Below, piece after piece: positions 24,724 to 39,926 of a DNA stretch of 64,000 bases. This DNA is from Actinophytocola oryzae. Lineage in GTDB: Bacteria > Actinomycetota > Actinomycetes > Mycobacteriales > Pseudonocardiaceae. The translations under genes were made by a program, and so were the position numbers. Every line of letters begins with the position of its first letter. The first letter of the stretch is position 1. Where the stretch lies: positions 229,095 to 293,094 of the forward strand of contig NZ_SOCP01000012.1 in the NCBI RefSeq assembly GCF_004364325.1, in the 5' to 3' direction. Below the pieces are notes generated by a model that saw only the letters and a list, made by a program, of their open reading frames with translations, was not told where the DNA came from and ran no database searches.

Positions 24724-27700
24724 TTGGCAGTCTCCCGCGCGACCCAAGCCACTGCTGCGACCAACTCCACCATGTCGAACTCTGGCATCCCAGGCGCGCC
24801 GCTACGGGTCTCGTTCGCGAAGATCCGCGAGCCGCTGGGCACGCCGAACTTGCTCGACCTGCAGATCCAATCGTTCCAGTGGTTCACCGGTGACGAGGCG
24901 TGGTTCCAACGCCGTGTCGACGCCGGTGACGAGAACCCGGTGGGTGGTCTCCAGGAGGTTCTCAACGAGATCTCCCCCATCGAGGACTTCTCCGGCTCCA
25001 TGTCGCTGTCCTTCGACGACCCGCGCTTCGACGAGGTCAAGGCCTCGACCGAGGAGTGCAAGGACAAGGACATGACCTACGCGGCCCCACTGTTCGTGAC
25101 GGCCGAGTTCACCAACCACCAGACTGGCGAGATCAAGAGCCAGACGGTGTTCATGGGTGACTTCCCGGTCATGACGGACAAGGGCACCTTCATCATCAAC
25201 GGCACCGAGCGCGTCGTGGTGTCGCAGCTGGTCCGTTCGCCGGGCGTCTACTTCGACACGTCCGTCGACAAGACCACCGACAAGGACGTGTACGTCGCCA
25301 AGGTCATCCCCAGCCGTGGTGCCTGGCTGGAGTTCGACGTCGACAAGCGTGACACGGTGGGTGTCCGCATCGACCGCAAGCGCCGCCAGCCGGTGACGGT
25401 CCTGCTCAAGGCCCTCGGCTGGACCACGGAGCAGATCCGGGAGCGCTTCGAGTTCTCCGAGACGCTCCTCGCGACCCTGGAGAAGGACCACACGGCCGGC
25501 ACCGACGAGGCGCTGCTCGACATCTACCGCAAGCTGCGCCCGGGTGAGCCGCCGACCAAGGAGTCCGCGCAGACGCTGCTGGAGAACCTGTTCTTCAAGG
25601 ACAAGCGCTACGACCTGGCCAAGGTGGGCCGGTACAAGGTCAACAAGAAGCTTGGCCTGACCACCGCCAGCGACATCGGGGTGCTGACCGAGGACGACAT
25701 CGTCACCACGATCGAGTACCTCGTCCGCCTGCACGCCGGTGAGACCACCATGCGTGGCGCCAACGAGGACGACGTGCCCGTCGAGGTCGACGACATCGAC
25801 CACTTCGGCAACCGCCGCCTCCGCACCGTCGGCGAGCTGATCCAGAACCAGATCCGCGTCGGCCTGTCCCGCATGGAGCGTGTCGTCCGCGAGCGCATGA
25901 CCACGCAGGACGTCGAGGCCATCACGCCGCAGACCCTGATCAACATCCGGCCGGTCGTCGCCGCGATCAAGGAGTTCTTCGGTACCTCGCAGCTCTCGCA
26001 GTTCATGGACCAGACCAACCCGGTCGCCGGTCTGACCCACAAGCGCCGCCTTTCCGCGCTGGGTCCGGGCGGTCTGTCGCGTGAGCGTGCCGGCATGGAG
26101 GTCCGCGACGTCCACCACAGCCACTACGGCCGCATGTGCCCGATCGAGACCCCGGAAGGCCCGAACATCGGCCTGATCGGCTCGCTCTCGTCGTACGCGC
26201 GGGTCAACCCGTTCGGCTTCATCGAGACGCCGTACCGCAAGGTCATCGAGGGCCAGGTAACCGACACGATCGACTACCTGACCGCCGACGAGGAGGACCG
26301 GCACGTCATCGCCCAGGCGAACGCGCCGCTCGACCCCGAGGGCCACTTCGCCGAGGACCGCGTCCTGGTCCGCAAGAAGGGCGGCGAGGTCGAGTTCATC
26401 GAGCCGTTCGACGTGGACTACATGGACGTCTCGCCGCGTCAGATGGTCTCCGTCGCGACCGCGATGATCCCGTTCCTCGAGCACGACGCCGCCAACCGTG
26501 CCCTCATGGGCGCGAACATGCAGCGCCAGGCCGTCCCGCTGCTGCGCAGCGAGTCGCCGCTGGTGGGCACGGGCACCGAGCTCAAGGCCGCCGTCGACGC
26601 CGGTGACGTCGTCGTCAACGAGAAGGACGGCGTCGTCGAGGAGCTGTCCGCGGACTTCATCACGGTGATGGCCGACGACGGCACCCGCCGGACCTACGGG
26701 CTGCACAAGTTCCGCCGGTCCAACCAGGGCACCTGCGTCAACCAGCGGCCGATCATCGGCGAGGGCGACCGGGTCCTGGCGGGCCAGGTCATCGCCGACG
26801 GGCCGTGCACCGAGAACGGTGAGATGGCGCTCGGCAAGAACCTGCTCGTCGCGATCATGCCGTGGGAGGGCCACAACTACGAGGACGCCATCGTCATCTC
26901 GCAGCGGCTCATCCAGGACGACGTGCTCACCTCGATCCACATCGAGGAGCACGAGATCGACGCGCGCGACACGAAGCTGGGCGCCGAGGAGATCACGCGG
27001 GACATCCCGAACGTCTCCGAGGAGGTCCTGGCCGACCTCGACGAGCGCGGCATCGTCCGCATCGGTGCCGAGGTCAGCGACGGCGACATCCTGGTCGGCA
27101 AGGTCACCCCGAAGGGCGAGACCGAGCTGACCCCCGAGGAGCGGCTGCTCCGCGCGATCTTCGGCGAGAAGGCGCGCGAGGTCCGCGACACCTCGCTGAA
27201 GGTGCCCCACGGCGAGACCGGCAAGGTCATCGGCGTGCGTGTCTTCTCCCGCGAGGACGAGGACGAGCTGCCCCCGGGTGTCAACGAGCTGGTCCGGGTG
27301 TACGTGGCGCAGAAGCGCAAGATCCAGGACGGCGACAAGCTCGCCGGCCGCCACGGCAACAAGGGCGTCATCGGCAAGGTGCTGCCCGTCGAGGACATGC
27401 CGTTCATGTCCGACGGCACCCCGGTCGACGTCGTCCTGAACACCCACGGTGTGCCCCGTCGTATGAACATCGGCCAGGTGCTGGAGCTGCACCTGGGCTG
27501 GCTCGCTTCCCAGGGATGGAAGGTCGAGGGCAGCCCGGACTGGGCGAAGAACCTGCCCGAGGAGCTGTACGACGTGGCCCCGGACACGAACACCGCGACG
27601 CCGGTGTTCGACGGTGCCAAGGAGAACGAGATCACCGGGCTGCTCGGCTCGACGCTCCCCAACCGGGACGGCGAGCGGATGGTCAGCGAGGCCGGCAAGG

Positions 27701-28218
27701 CGACGCTCCTGGACGGGCGTTCGGGCGAGCCGTTCCCGTACCCGGTGGCCGTCGGCTACATGTACATCCTCAAGCTGCACCATCTGGTGGACGACAAGAT
27801 CCACGCCCGCTCGACCGGCCCTTACTCGATGATCACGCAGCAGCCGCTGGGTGGTAAGGCGCAGTTCGGTGGCCAGCGCTTCGGTGAGATGGAGTGCTGG
27901 GCCATGCAGGCCTACGGCGCGGCGTACACGCTCCAGGAGCTCCTGACGATCAAGTCCGACGACGTGCTCGGTCGCGTCAAGGTCTACGAGGCGATCGTCA
28001 AGGGCGAGAACATCCCGGAGCCGGGCATCCCGGAGTCGTTCAAGGTGCTGCTCAAGGAACTGCAGTCCCTGTGCCTCAACGTCGAGGTGCTGTCGTCCGA
28101 CGGCGCCGCGATCGAGATGCGCGACGGGGACGACGAGGACCTCGAGCGTGCGGCCGCGAACCTCGGCATCAACCTCTCTCGCAATGAGTCGCCGTCTGTT
28201 GACGACGTCGTGAACTGA
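24724..28218 (+). CDS. rpoB: DNA-directed RNA polymerase subunit beta
   Basis: 1164 residues from TTG 24724, where GGAAGGA lies upstream and the protein then begins AVSRATQAT as in other actinobacterial RpoB; an earlier in-frame ATG (24676) is unsupported. Beta forms the catalytic cleft with beta prime. The rifampicin pocket (about 420-446) keeps Gln426, Asp429, His439 and Ser444 of the sensitive enzyme but reads QTNPVAG where E. coli has QNNPLSE. The C-terminal part has LGGKAQFGGQRFGEMECWA. It is transcribed with rpoC after a 90-nt gap. Confidence 0.98.
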   Translation: MAVSRATQATAATNSTMSNSGIPGAPLRVSFAKIREPLGTPNLLDLQIQSFQWFTGDEAWFQRRVDAGDENPVGGLQEVLNEISPIEDFSGSMSLSFDDPRFDEVKASTEECKDKDMTYAAPLFVTAEFTNHQTGEIKSQTVFMGDFPVMTDKGTFIINGTERVVVSQLVRSPGVYFDTSVDKTTDKDVYVAKVIPSRGAWLEFDVDKRDTVGVRIDRKRRQPVTVLLKALGWTTEQIRERFEFSETLLATLEKDHTAGTDEALLDIYRKLRPGEPPTKESAQTLLENLFFKDKRYDLAKVGRYKVNKKLGLTTASDIGVLTEDDIVTTIEYLVRLHAGETTMRGANEDDVPVEVDDIDHFGNRRLRTVGELIQNQIRVGLSRMERVVRERMTTQDVEAITPQTLINIRPVVAAIKEFFGTSQLSQFMDQTNPVAGLTHKRRLSALGPGGLSRERAGMEVRDVHHSHYGRMCPIETPEGPNIGLIGSLSSYARVNPFGFIETPYRKVIEGQVTDTIDYLTADEEDRHVIAQANAPLDPEGHFAEDRVLVRKKGGEVEFIEPFDVDYMDVSPRQMVSVATAMIPFLEHDAANRALMGANMQRQAVPLLRSESPLVGTGTELKAAVDAGDVVVNEKDGVVEELSADFITVMADDGTRRTYGLHKFRRSNQGTCVNQRPIIGEGDRVLAGQVIADGPCTENGEMALGKNLLVAIMPWEGHNYEDAIVISQRLIQDDVLTSIHIEEHEIDARDTKLGAEEITRDIPNVSEEVLADLDERGIVRIGAEVSDGDILVGKVTPKGETELTPEERLLRAIFGEKAREVRDTSLKVPHGETGKVIGVRVFSREDEDELPPGVNELVRVYVAQKRKIQDGDKLAGRHGNKGVIGKVLPVEDMPFMSDGTPVDVVLNTHGVPRRMNIGQVLELHLGWLASQGWKVEGSPDWAKNLPEELYDVAPDTNTATPVFDGAKENEITGLLGSTLPNRDGERMVSEAGKATLLDGRSGEPFPYPVAVGYMYILKLHHLVDDKIHARSTGPYSMITQQPLGGKAQFGGQRFGEMECWAMQAYGAAYTLQELLTIKSDDVLGRVKVYEAIVKGENIPEPGIPESFKVLLKELQSLCLNVEVLSSDGAAIEMRDGDDEDLERAAANLGINLSRNESPSVDDVVN

Positions 28219-28308
28219 CCGGGTCGCGGGCGCGGCCTTCTCGCCGCGCCCGCCCCGATCCCCAGAAGAATCTTCAAGGCTTGAACCAACAAAAGGGGAA
28301 GACCCGAC

Positions 28309-32211
<3,903 letters not shown>

Positions 32212-32221
32212 GCGATGTGAA

Positions 32222-32256
32222 AGGGAGCCCCCGACCATCTCGGTCGGGGGCTCCCT
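32222..32256 (+). terminator. Terminator after rpoC
   Basis: Perfect 15-bp arms 32222-32236 and 32242-32256 around the loop ATCTC. Confidence 0.92.
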
Positions 32257-32374
32257 CGCGTTCCGGGGACTGTCCTCAGAGAACTCGGGCATCTGTCGCA
32301 TAGCGGGCGACCTGCGGTGATGCCGTTGTCACGAACAACCTTCACATGGCCGGACGCGATGATAGTTTCCGACC

Positions 32375-33016
32375 GTGCCTACTCCGGTTCCCTTCACCGA
32401 CAACGTCAGCGACCTGTCCAACCAGGACGGCTACCAGTTCGAGTTCCGTTGCGAACGCTGCGGCAACGGTTTCCGATCGGCGTTCGTCAGGGACAAGATG
32501 GAGCTGGGCCGCAGCGCCCTGCGGGCCGTCGGCTCGCTCTTCGGTGGCAAGCTCCAGGAGATCAGCTACTCCGCCGAGCAGTGGCGCTACAACCGCGCCT
32601 CGAATTCGCCCGCCAAAGACGCCGCACTGGCCGCCGCGGTCCAGGAGATCAGCCCGAACTTCCGCCAGTGCCGGGGATGCGGCGACTGGATGTGCTCGTC
32701 CCAGTGCTGGAACGACGAGATCGGGCAGTGTCTGCGCTGCTCGCCGAGCGTCGCGGAGGAGATGTCCCGCGCGCAGGCCGAGGCACAGCGCGGCCAGATC
32801 TGGGACAGGGCCAGGGAGACCGACTGGACCGCCGACCTGGACCTCGCCACGCGGGCCAAGGTGAGCTGCCCGTCGTGCGGCAGCAAGGTGGACGGCGGCA
32901 AGTTCTGCTCGTCCTGCGGGTCGTCCCTCGCGGTGACCACGACGTGCGGCGGCTGCGGTTCCGCGGCGAACAAGCCGGGTTCGGTGTTCTGTTCGGACTG
33001 CGGCACACGACTCTGA
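32375..33016 (+). CDS. Zinc-ribbon protein, function unknown
   Basis: 213 residues from GTG 32375. It has many CxxC knuckles: CERC (about 26), CRGC and CSSQCW (about 98-108), CLRC (about 117), then two C-terminal zinc ribbons, CPSCG...CSSCG and CGGCG...CSDCG. The last two resemble the double zinc ribbons (DZANK type) at the ends of diverse bacterial proteins. No signal peptide or membrane segment. It stands alone between rpoC and the M15 peptidase. The middle (QIWDRARETDWTADLDLATR) is probably helical. Function unknown. Confidence 0.78.
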   Translation: MPTPVPFTDNVSDLSNQDGYQFEFRCERCGNGFRSAFVRDKMELGRSALRAVGSLFGGKLQEISYSAEQWRYNRASNSPAKDAALAAAVQEISPNFRQCRGCGDWMCSSQCWNDEIGQCLRCSPSVAEEMSRAQAEAQRGQIWDRARETDWTADLDLATRAKVSCPSCGSKVDGGKFCSSCGSSLAVTTTCGGCGSAANKPGSVFCSDCGTRL

Positions 33017-33168
33017 CCCACGTCAATCCCGCCGAAAGTATTAGGCCAACCAGCTGGTGGGATACGACCGAAACAGGGCACTTTGTCGTGATTCATTGAC
33101 CGAAACGCGATCTTTCGGACAACCTTCCTGGGCGTGCCTTCACCCCTGCCTCGAAAGGTGCCCCACAG

Positions 33169-33921
33169 ATGAAGATCCTCATGTCCGTGCTGGCGGCGGG
33201 CTTACTCGCGCTGACCGCCGCGACCACCGCCGCCACCGCCGACCCCGGCCAGGTCACCACGCAGGACGTCCACGCCGCGGACGCCTGCTACACGTGGAGT
33301 CGCTCGCTCTCCCAGGGCGCCACGGGCGACGACGTGCGCCAGCTCCAGATCCGCGTCGCCGGCTACCCCGGCTACAACGCGGTGCTCGGCCTCGACGGTG
33401 AGTTCGGCCCGGCCACCAAGGCCGCGGTCACCCGCTTCCAGCAGGCCTATGGCCTGTCCGCCGACGGCATCGCGGGCCCGCAGACCTTCGCGAAGCTCTA
33501 CGACCTGCAGGACAACGACTGCACCCCCGTCAACTTCAGCTACGACGAGCTGAACAACTGCAACTCCGACTGGTCCGGCGGCCGCGTCTCGGCGAGCGCG
33601 GCCAAGGCGAACGCACTTGTCACCATGTGGAAGCTCCAGGCTCTGCGTCATGCCATGGGCGACCGGCCAGTCACCGTCAACGGCGGCTTCCGCAGCGTCA
33701 CGTGCAACAACAACGCGGGCGGCGCCACCAACAGCCGCCACCTCTACGGCGACGCGGCCGACCTCGGCGCCGGTGCGCAGGGCTTCTGCAACATCGCCCG
33801 CCAGGCACGCAACCACGGCTTCACCGAGATCCTCGGCCCCGGCTACCCCGACCACAACGACCACGTCCACGTGGCGCTGCGGTCCGGCCAGCTCTGGTCC
33901 GCCCCGAACTGCGGGATCTGA
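33169..33921 (+). CDS. Secreted zinc D-Ala-D-Ala carboxypeptidase (M15A) with peptidoglycan-binding domain
   Basis: 250 residues. Signal peptide about 1-25, then a peptidoglycan-binding repeat domain (about 44-110, GATGDDVRQLQIRVAGYPGY and GEFGPATKAAVTRFQQAYGL) and a catalytic domain like the Streptomyces albus G DD-peptidase. Zinc ligands are readable as His191 and Asp198 in SRHLYGDAADL and the second His of DHVHV (His234). It should trim cell-wall stem peptides outside the cell. ATG 33169 is the only good start. It appears monocistronic. Confidence 0.9.
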   Translation: MKILMSVLAAGLLALTAATTAATADPGQVTTQDVHAADACYTWSRSLSQGATGDDVRQLQIRVAGYPGYNAVLGLDGEFGPATKAAVTRFQQAYGLSADGIAGPQTFAKLYDLQDNDCTPVNFSYDELNNCNSDWSGGRVSASAAKANALVTMWKLQALRHAMGDRPVTVNGGFRSVTCNNNAGGATNSRHLYGDAADLGAGAQGFCNIARQARNHGFTEILGPGYPDHNDHVHVALRSGQLWSAPNCGI

Positions 33922-33990
33922 AGCCGCGCTTAACGAACCGTGAAGCAACCCTCGCTGGTGTCGGGCCGCCGCGTCCCCGAGGCTGACGGC

Positions 33991-34512
33991 ATGGAACCGG
34001 ACACCAAGGACTGGACCTGGGTCCTCGAGCGCCCCTGCCCCGAGTGCGGGCTCGACACCAGCGAGATCCACCACGACGACATCCCCGACCTGCTACGCGC
34101 GAACGCCTCGGCCTGGCAGGAGGTCCTGACCCGCCCGGCCGTCCGCGAGCGCCCGGACGAGAACACCTGGTCGCCGCTGGAGTACGCCGCCCACGTCCGC
34201 GACGTGTGCCGCGTCTTCACCGAACGCCTGCACCTGATGCTCACCCAGGACGGCCCGACCTACCCGAACTGGGACCAGGACGCGACGGCCGTCGAGGACC
34301 GCTACGGCGAGCAGGACCCGACGAGGGTCGCGGGGGAGCTGGCGGAGGCGGCCGACCGCCTCGCGGGCGACTTCGCGAAGGTCGCCGGTGAGCAGTGGGA
34401 CCGGACCGGCAGCCGGAGCGACGGCGCGCACTTCACCGTCGACACGTTCGCCCGCTACCTCGTCCACGACCCGGTCCACCACCTGCACGACGTCACCAGG
34501 GGCGTTGTGTAG
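33991..34512 (+). CDS. DinB/YfiT-like metal-binding four-helix protein
   Basis: 173 residues from ATG 33991; an in-frame GTG at 33940 would add 17 residues of poor coding character. WTWVLERPCPECGLDTSEIH at the start and NTWSPLEYAAHVRDVCRVF and DPVHHLHDVTRG later match actinobacterial DinB-family proteins, whose His residues bind a metal; some relatives are mycothiol-dependent transferases. It is cytosolic, with unknown substrate. The TA module follows after 32 nt. Confidence 0.78.
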   Translation: MEPDTKDWTWVLERPCPECGLDTSEIHHDDIPDLLRANASAWQEVLTRPAVRERPDENTWSPLEYAAHVRDVCRVFTERLHLMLTQDGPTYPNWDQDATAVEDRYGEQDPTRVAGELAEAADRLAGDFAKVAGEQWDRTGSRSDGAHFTVDTFARYLVHDPVHHLHDVTRGVV

Positions 34513-34544
34513 CCCCGCGTGCGACACGCGGCTACACCGTCCTT

Positions 34545-34820
34545 GTGAAGGTCATCAGCCAGCGAGAATTCCGCAACAACTCCGCAGCGGTGATGGACGC
34601 GGTGGAGGCGGGAGAGACGTTCCACGTCACCCGCAACGGCGTGGAGATCGCGGAGTTGCGACCGATACGTCGGCGCCAGCAGGTGGCCACGGAGGAGCTT
34701 GTCGAGCGTCTTCGGAAGCTACCTCGGGTGGACTACGAGGAGATGCGTCGTGAGTCCGACGAGTTCTTCGGCGAGGAACGGGTAGGCGACTACGACCCGT
34801 GGGAGCGGGCCCGTGGCTGA
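34545..34820 (+). CDS. Phd/YefM-type antitoxin
   Basis: 91 residues from GTG 34545. The N-terminal half is a Phd/YefM DNA-binding domain (VISQREFRNNSAAVMDAVEA, FHVTRNGVEIAELRPI), and the acidic C-terminal part (DYEEMRRESDEFFGEERVGD) should wrap and neutralise the toxin. It overlaps the VapC gene by 8 nt, the usual coupled antitoxin-toxin order. Such antitoxins repress their own promoter, probably in the 32-nt gap upstream. Confidence 0.85.
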   Translation: MKVISQREFRNNSAAVMDAVEAGETFHVTRNGVEIAELRPIRRRQQVATEELVERLRKLPRVDYEEMRRESDEFFGEERVGDYDPWERARG

Positions 34821-35217
34821 ACGCCACGAGACCGGGGTGCTGGACACGTGCCTGTACATCGACCTCGATCTGTTGGACCGGTCGGTCATTCCGATGCGCT
34901 CTTCAATAACCGCCATCACCTTGGCAGAGCTGCACAAAGGTGTGGTCATAGCGAAGGATCCCGCGACCAGGGCGGCGCGCACCGAGAGGCTGGGTGCGGC
35001 GATCGCCGCCTTCGAGCCGTTGCCGTTCGACGGCGAGGCCGCTACCAGGTACGGGTCGCTGGTCGCGATGACTGTGGCAGCGAAACGGGATCCTCGGCCA
35101 CGCGCCATGGACCTGATGATCGCCGCGATCGCATCGTGTCGTGAGCTGCCGCTGTACACCCGCAACGTGACGGATTTCGTGGGGCTCGGCGACCTCGTTG
35201 AGATCGTCGGCGTCTGA
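34813..35217 (+). CDS. VapC-family PIN-domain toxin
   Basis: 134 residues from GTG 34813. The PIN-domain acidic residues are present: Asp11 (VLDTCLYID), Glu39 (TLAELHKG), Asp100 (MDLMIAAIA) and Asp121 (VTDF). PIN toxins are Mg-dependent RNases that cut tRNA or rRNA. The gene overlaps its antitoxin. It lies ~350 bp upstream of the str operon. Confidence 0.88.
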   Translation: MAERHETGVLDTCLYIDLDLLDRSVIPMRSSITAITLAELHKGVVIAKDPATRAARTERLGAAIAAFEPLPFDGEAATRYGSLVAMTVAAKRDPRPRAMDLMIAAIASCRELPLYTRNVTDFVGLGDLVEIVGV

Positions 35218-35317
35218 CATAGCCCCTGACCAGGGTGGCGGCTGGCTGGCAAGATCCCTTTCCGTGCCGGGAACAGTAAGGACCGGTAGGGCGTTGCAGC
35301 GTAGGTCGACCCCGGTT

Positions 35318-35346
35318 TTGACCCTCTGTGGGGTGCCAGGTATCGT
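35318..35346 (+). promoter_or_regulatory. Probable str operon promoter
   Basis: TTGACC (35318-35323), 17-nt spacer and TATCGT (35341-35346), 219 nt before rpsL. It is the best sigma-70-type match in the 348-nt gene-free stretch 35218-35565. The long leader downstream has no other feature I can identify. Confidence 0.65.
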
Positions 35347-35565
35347 TGGTACTCGCGCCCGACCTATGTCGGGTCGATCCGCGTGCCTGTGCGCGGAGTT
35401 CGCGTGAGCGGACACCTCGCAGTAACCGCGGAGTTCCTTCCGAGCCTCGTAGGGATGATTCAATCCTGCGCGAGCGTTACAGGGAAGGGCGACACGCCCG
35501 ACCTCGTGATACGGCGGGAGCGCCAACAACAGCAATAAGCAGTACACCAGGGAGAAAGCCGGTCC

Positions 35566-35940
35566 ATGCCCACGATCCAGCAGCTGGTCCGTAAGGGCCG
35601 CCAGGACAAGGTCGCCAAGCAGAAGACTGCGGCCCTCAAGGGGAGTCCGCAGCGGCGTGGCGTGTGCACCCGTGTGTACACCACCACTCCGAAGAAGCCC
35701 AACTCCGCGCTGCGCAAGGTCGCGCGCGTCAAGCTGACCAGTGGCATCGAGGTCACCGCTTACATCCCGGGTGAGGGCCACAACTTGCAGGAGCACTCGA
35801 TGGTGCTCGTGCGTGGCGGCCGAGTGAAGGACCTGCCTGGTGTTCGCTACAAGATCATTCGTGGCTCGCTGGACACGCAGGGCGTGAAGAACCGGAAGCA
35901 GGCACGCAGCCGCTACGGCGCGAAGAAGGAGAAGGCCTGA
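35566..35940 (+). CDS. rpsL: 30S ribosomal protein S12
   Basis: 124 residues, standard length. S12 sits at the decoding site. Lys43 (TTPKKPNSALRK) and Lys88 (GRVKDLPGVR) are the residues altered in streptomycin resistance; both are wild type here. First gene of rpsL-rpsG-fusA-tuf; rpsG starts one base after its stop. Confidence 0.99.
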   Translation: MPTIQQLVRKGRQDKVAKQKTAALKGSPQRRGVCTRVYTTTPKKPNSALRKVARVKLTSGIEVTAYIPGEGHNLQEHSMVLVRGGRVKDLPGVRYKIIRGSLDTQGVKNRKQARSRYGAKKEKA

Positions 35941-35941
35941 G

Positions 35942-36412
35942 ATGCCTCGCAAGGGACCCGCTCCTCGGCGGCCGCTGATCACCGACCCGGTCTACAGCTC
36001 CCCGCTGGTCACGCAGCTGATCAACAAGGTGCTGCGCGACGGCAAGCGCTCGGTGGCCGAGAAGATCGTGTACAGCGCCCTCGAGGGCGCGCGCGACAAG
36101 ACCGGCACCGACCCGGTGGTCACGCTCAAGCGTGCGCTCGACAACGTGAAGCCCACCATCGAGGTGAAGAGCCGCCGCGTCGGTGGCGCTACCTACCAGG
36201 TGCCGATCGAGGTCAAGCCGGGCCGCTCCACGACGCTGGCACTGCGCTGGCTGGTCACCTTCTCGCGGGCGCGCCGGGAGAAGACCATGCAGGAGCGGCT
36301 GATGAACGAGCTGCTCGACGCGAGCAACGGCCTCGGGGCGAGCGTGAAGCGCCGCGAGGACACGCACAAGATGGCGGAGTCGAACAAGGCATTCGCCCAC
36401 TACCGCTGGTGA
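35942..36412 (+). CDS. rpsG: 30S ribosomal protein S7
   Basis: 156 residues. S7 nucleates assembly of the 30S head and in E. coli represses the str operon. It begins PRKGPAPRRPLITDPVYSSP, the actinobacterial form, and contains VGGATYQVPIEVKPGR and the C-terminal HKMAESNKAFAHYRW. It abuts rpsL and precedes fusA by 60 nt. Confidence 0.99.
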   Translation: MPRKGPAPRRPLITDPVYSSPLVTQLINKVLRDGKRSVAEKIVYSALEGARDKTGTDPVVTLKRALDNVKPTIEVKSRRVGGATYQVPIEVKPGRSTTLALRWLVTFSRARREKTMQERLMNELLDASNGLGASVKRREDTHKMAESNKAFAHYRW

Positions 36413-36472
36413 CGGCCGCGGCCGAACAGACCCGGCCGCACCAACGCTGATTGAAGACAGGGGAAGAGACCC

Positions 36473-38572
<2,100 letters not shown>

Positions 38573-38692
38573 CTGAATCCGGTGCGGGCTGCCTGGGTAG
38601 TGCCCTCTATGGTTCCGCACAACTGACCTTTTAAATGCCATCGTCGCTAACCAAAAGACGGTGGAGAGAACAAGTCCAGGAGGACGAGAGAA

Positions 38693-39886
38693 GTGGCGAA
38701 GGCGAAGTTCGAGCGGACCAAGCCGCACGTCAACATCGGGACCATCGGTCACATCGACCATGGGAAGACCACGCTGACCGCGGCCATCTCCAAGGTTCTG
38801 CACGACAAGTACCCGACCCTGAACCCCTTCACGCCGTTCGACGAGATCGACAAGGCGCCGGAGGAGAAGCAGCGCGGTATCACGATCTCGATCGCGCACA
38901 TCGAGTACGAGACCGAGAAGCGCCACTACGCGCACGTGGACTGCCCGGGTCACGCGGACTACATCAAGAACATGATCACCGGTGCCGCGCAGATGGACGG
39001 CGCGATCCTGGTGGTGGCCGCTACCGACGGCCCGATGCCGCAGACGAAGGAGCACGTGCTCCTCGCCCGTCAGGTCGGCGTGCCCTACATCGTGGTCGCG
39101 CTGAACAAGGCCGACATGGTCGACGACGAGGAGATCCTGGAGCTCGTCGAGCTCGAGGTCCGCGAGCTGCTGACCGAGTACGAGTTCCCGGGTGACGACC
39201 TCCCGGTCGTGCGTGTGTCCGCGCTCAAGGCCCTCGAGGGCGACGCCGAGTGGGGCAGCAAGCTGCTCGAGCTGCTCGACGCCGTCGACGAGAGCATCCC
39301 GGAGCCGGAGCGCGAGATCGCGAAGCCGTTCCTGATGCCGGTCGAGGACGTGTTCACGATCTCCGGTCGTGGCACCGTGGTCACCGGTCGTGTCGAGCGC
39401 GGCGTGCTCAAGCCGATGGAGGAAGTCGAGATCGTCGGCATCCGCGAGAAGGCCCAGAAGACCACCGTCACCGCCATCGAGATGTTCCGCAAGACTCTCG
39501 AGGACGCGCGCGCCGGTGAGAACGTGGGTCTGCTGCTCCGCGGCATCAAGCGTGAGGACGTCGAGCGCGGCCAGGTCGTCGTGAAGCCCGGCACCACCAC
39601 GCCGCACACCGAGTTCGAGGCCCAGGTCGTCATCCTGAGCAAGGACGAGGGCGGGCGGCACACGCCGTTCTTCAACAACTACCGCCCGCAGTTCTACTTC
39701 CGCACCACCGACGTGACCGGTGTCGTGACCCTCCCCGAGGGCACCGAGATGGTCATGCCGGGCGACAACACGGGCATGCTGGTCAAGCTGATCCAGCCGA
39801 TCGCCATGGACGAGGGTCTGCGGTTCGCCATCCGCGAGGGTGGCCGGACGGTTGGCGCGGGTCGCGTCACCAAGATCATCAAGTAG
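38693..39886 (+). CDS. tuf: Elongation factor Tu
   Basis: 397 residues from GTG 38693, with CCAGGAGGA upstream. EF-Tu delivers aminoacyl-tRNA to the A site. G-motifs: GHIDHGKTTL, DCPGHADYIKNM and NKADMVDD; domain 3 contains PQFYFRTTDVTG, near the kirromycin and GE2270 binding region. A hairpin follows 12 nt after the stop. Confidence 0.99.
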   Translation: MAKAKFERTKPHVNIGTIGHIDHGKTTLTAAISKVLHDKYPTLNPFTPFDEIDKAPEEKQRGITISIAHIEYETEKRHYAHVDCPGHADYIKNMITGAAQMDGAILVVAATDGPMPQTKEHVLLARQVGVPYIVVALNKADMVDDEEILELVELEVRELLTEYEFPGDDLPVVRVSALKALEGDAEWGSKLLELLDAVDESIPEPEREIAKPFLMPVEDVFTISGRGTVVTGRVERGVLKPMEEVEIVGIREKAQKTTVTAIEMFRKTLEDARAGENVGLLLRGIKREDVERGQVVVKPGTTTPHTEFEAQVVILSKDEGGRHTPFFNNYRPQFYFRTTDVTGVVTLPEGTEMVMPGDNTGMLVKLIQPIAMDEGLRFAIREGGRTVGAGRVTKIIK

Positions 39887-39897
39887 TTAGCCCGGCA

Positions 39898-39926
39898 GGG
39901 GCCCCAGGTCAAGCACCTGGGGCCCC
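39898..39926 (+). terminator. Terminator after tuf
   Basis: Perfect 12-bp arms (39898-39909, 39915-39926) around CAAGC; CCGGTTTG follows. Confidence 0.9.
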
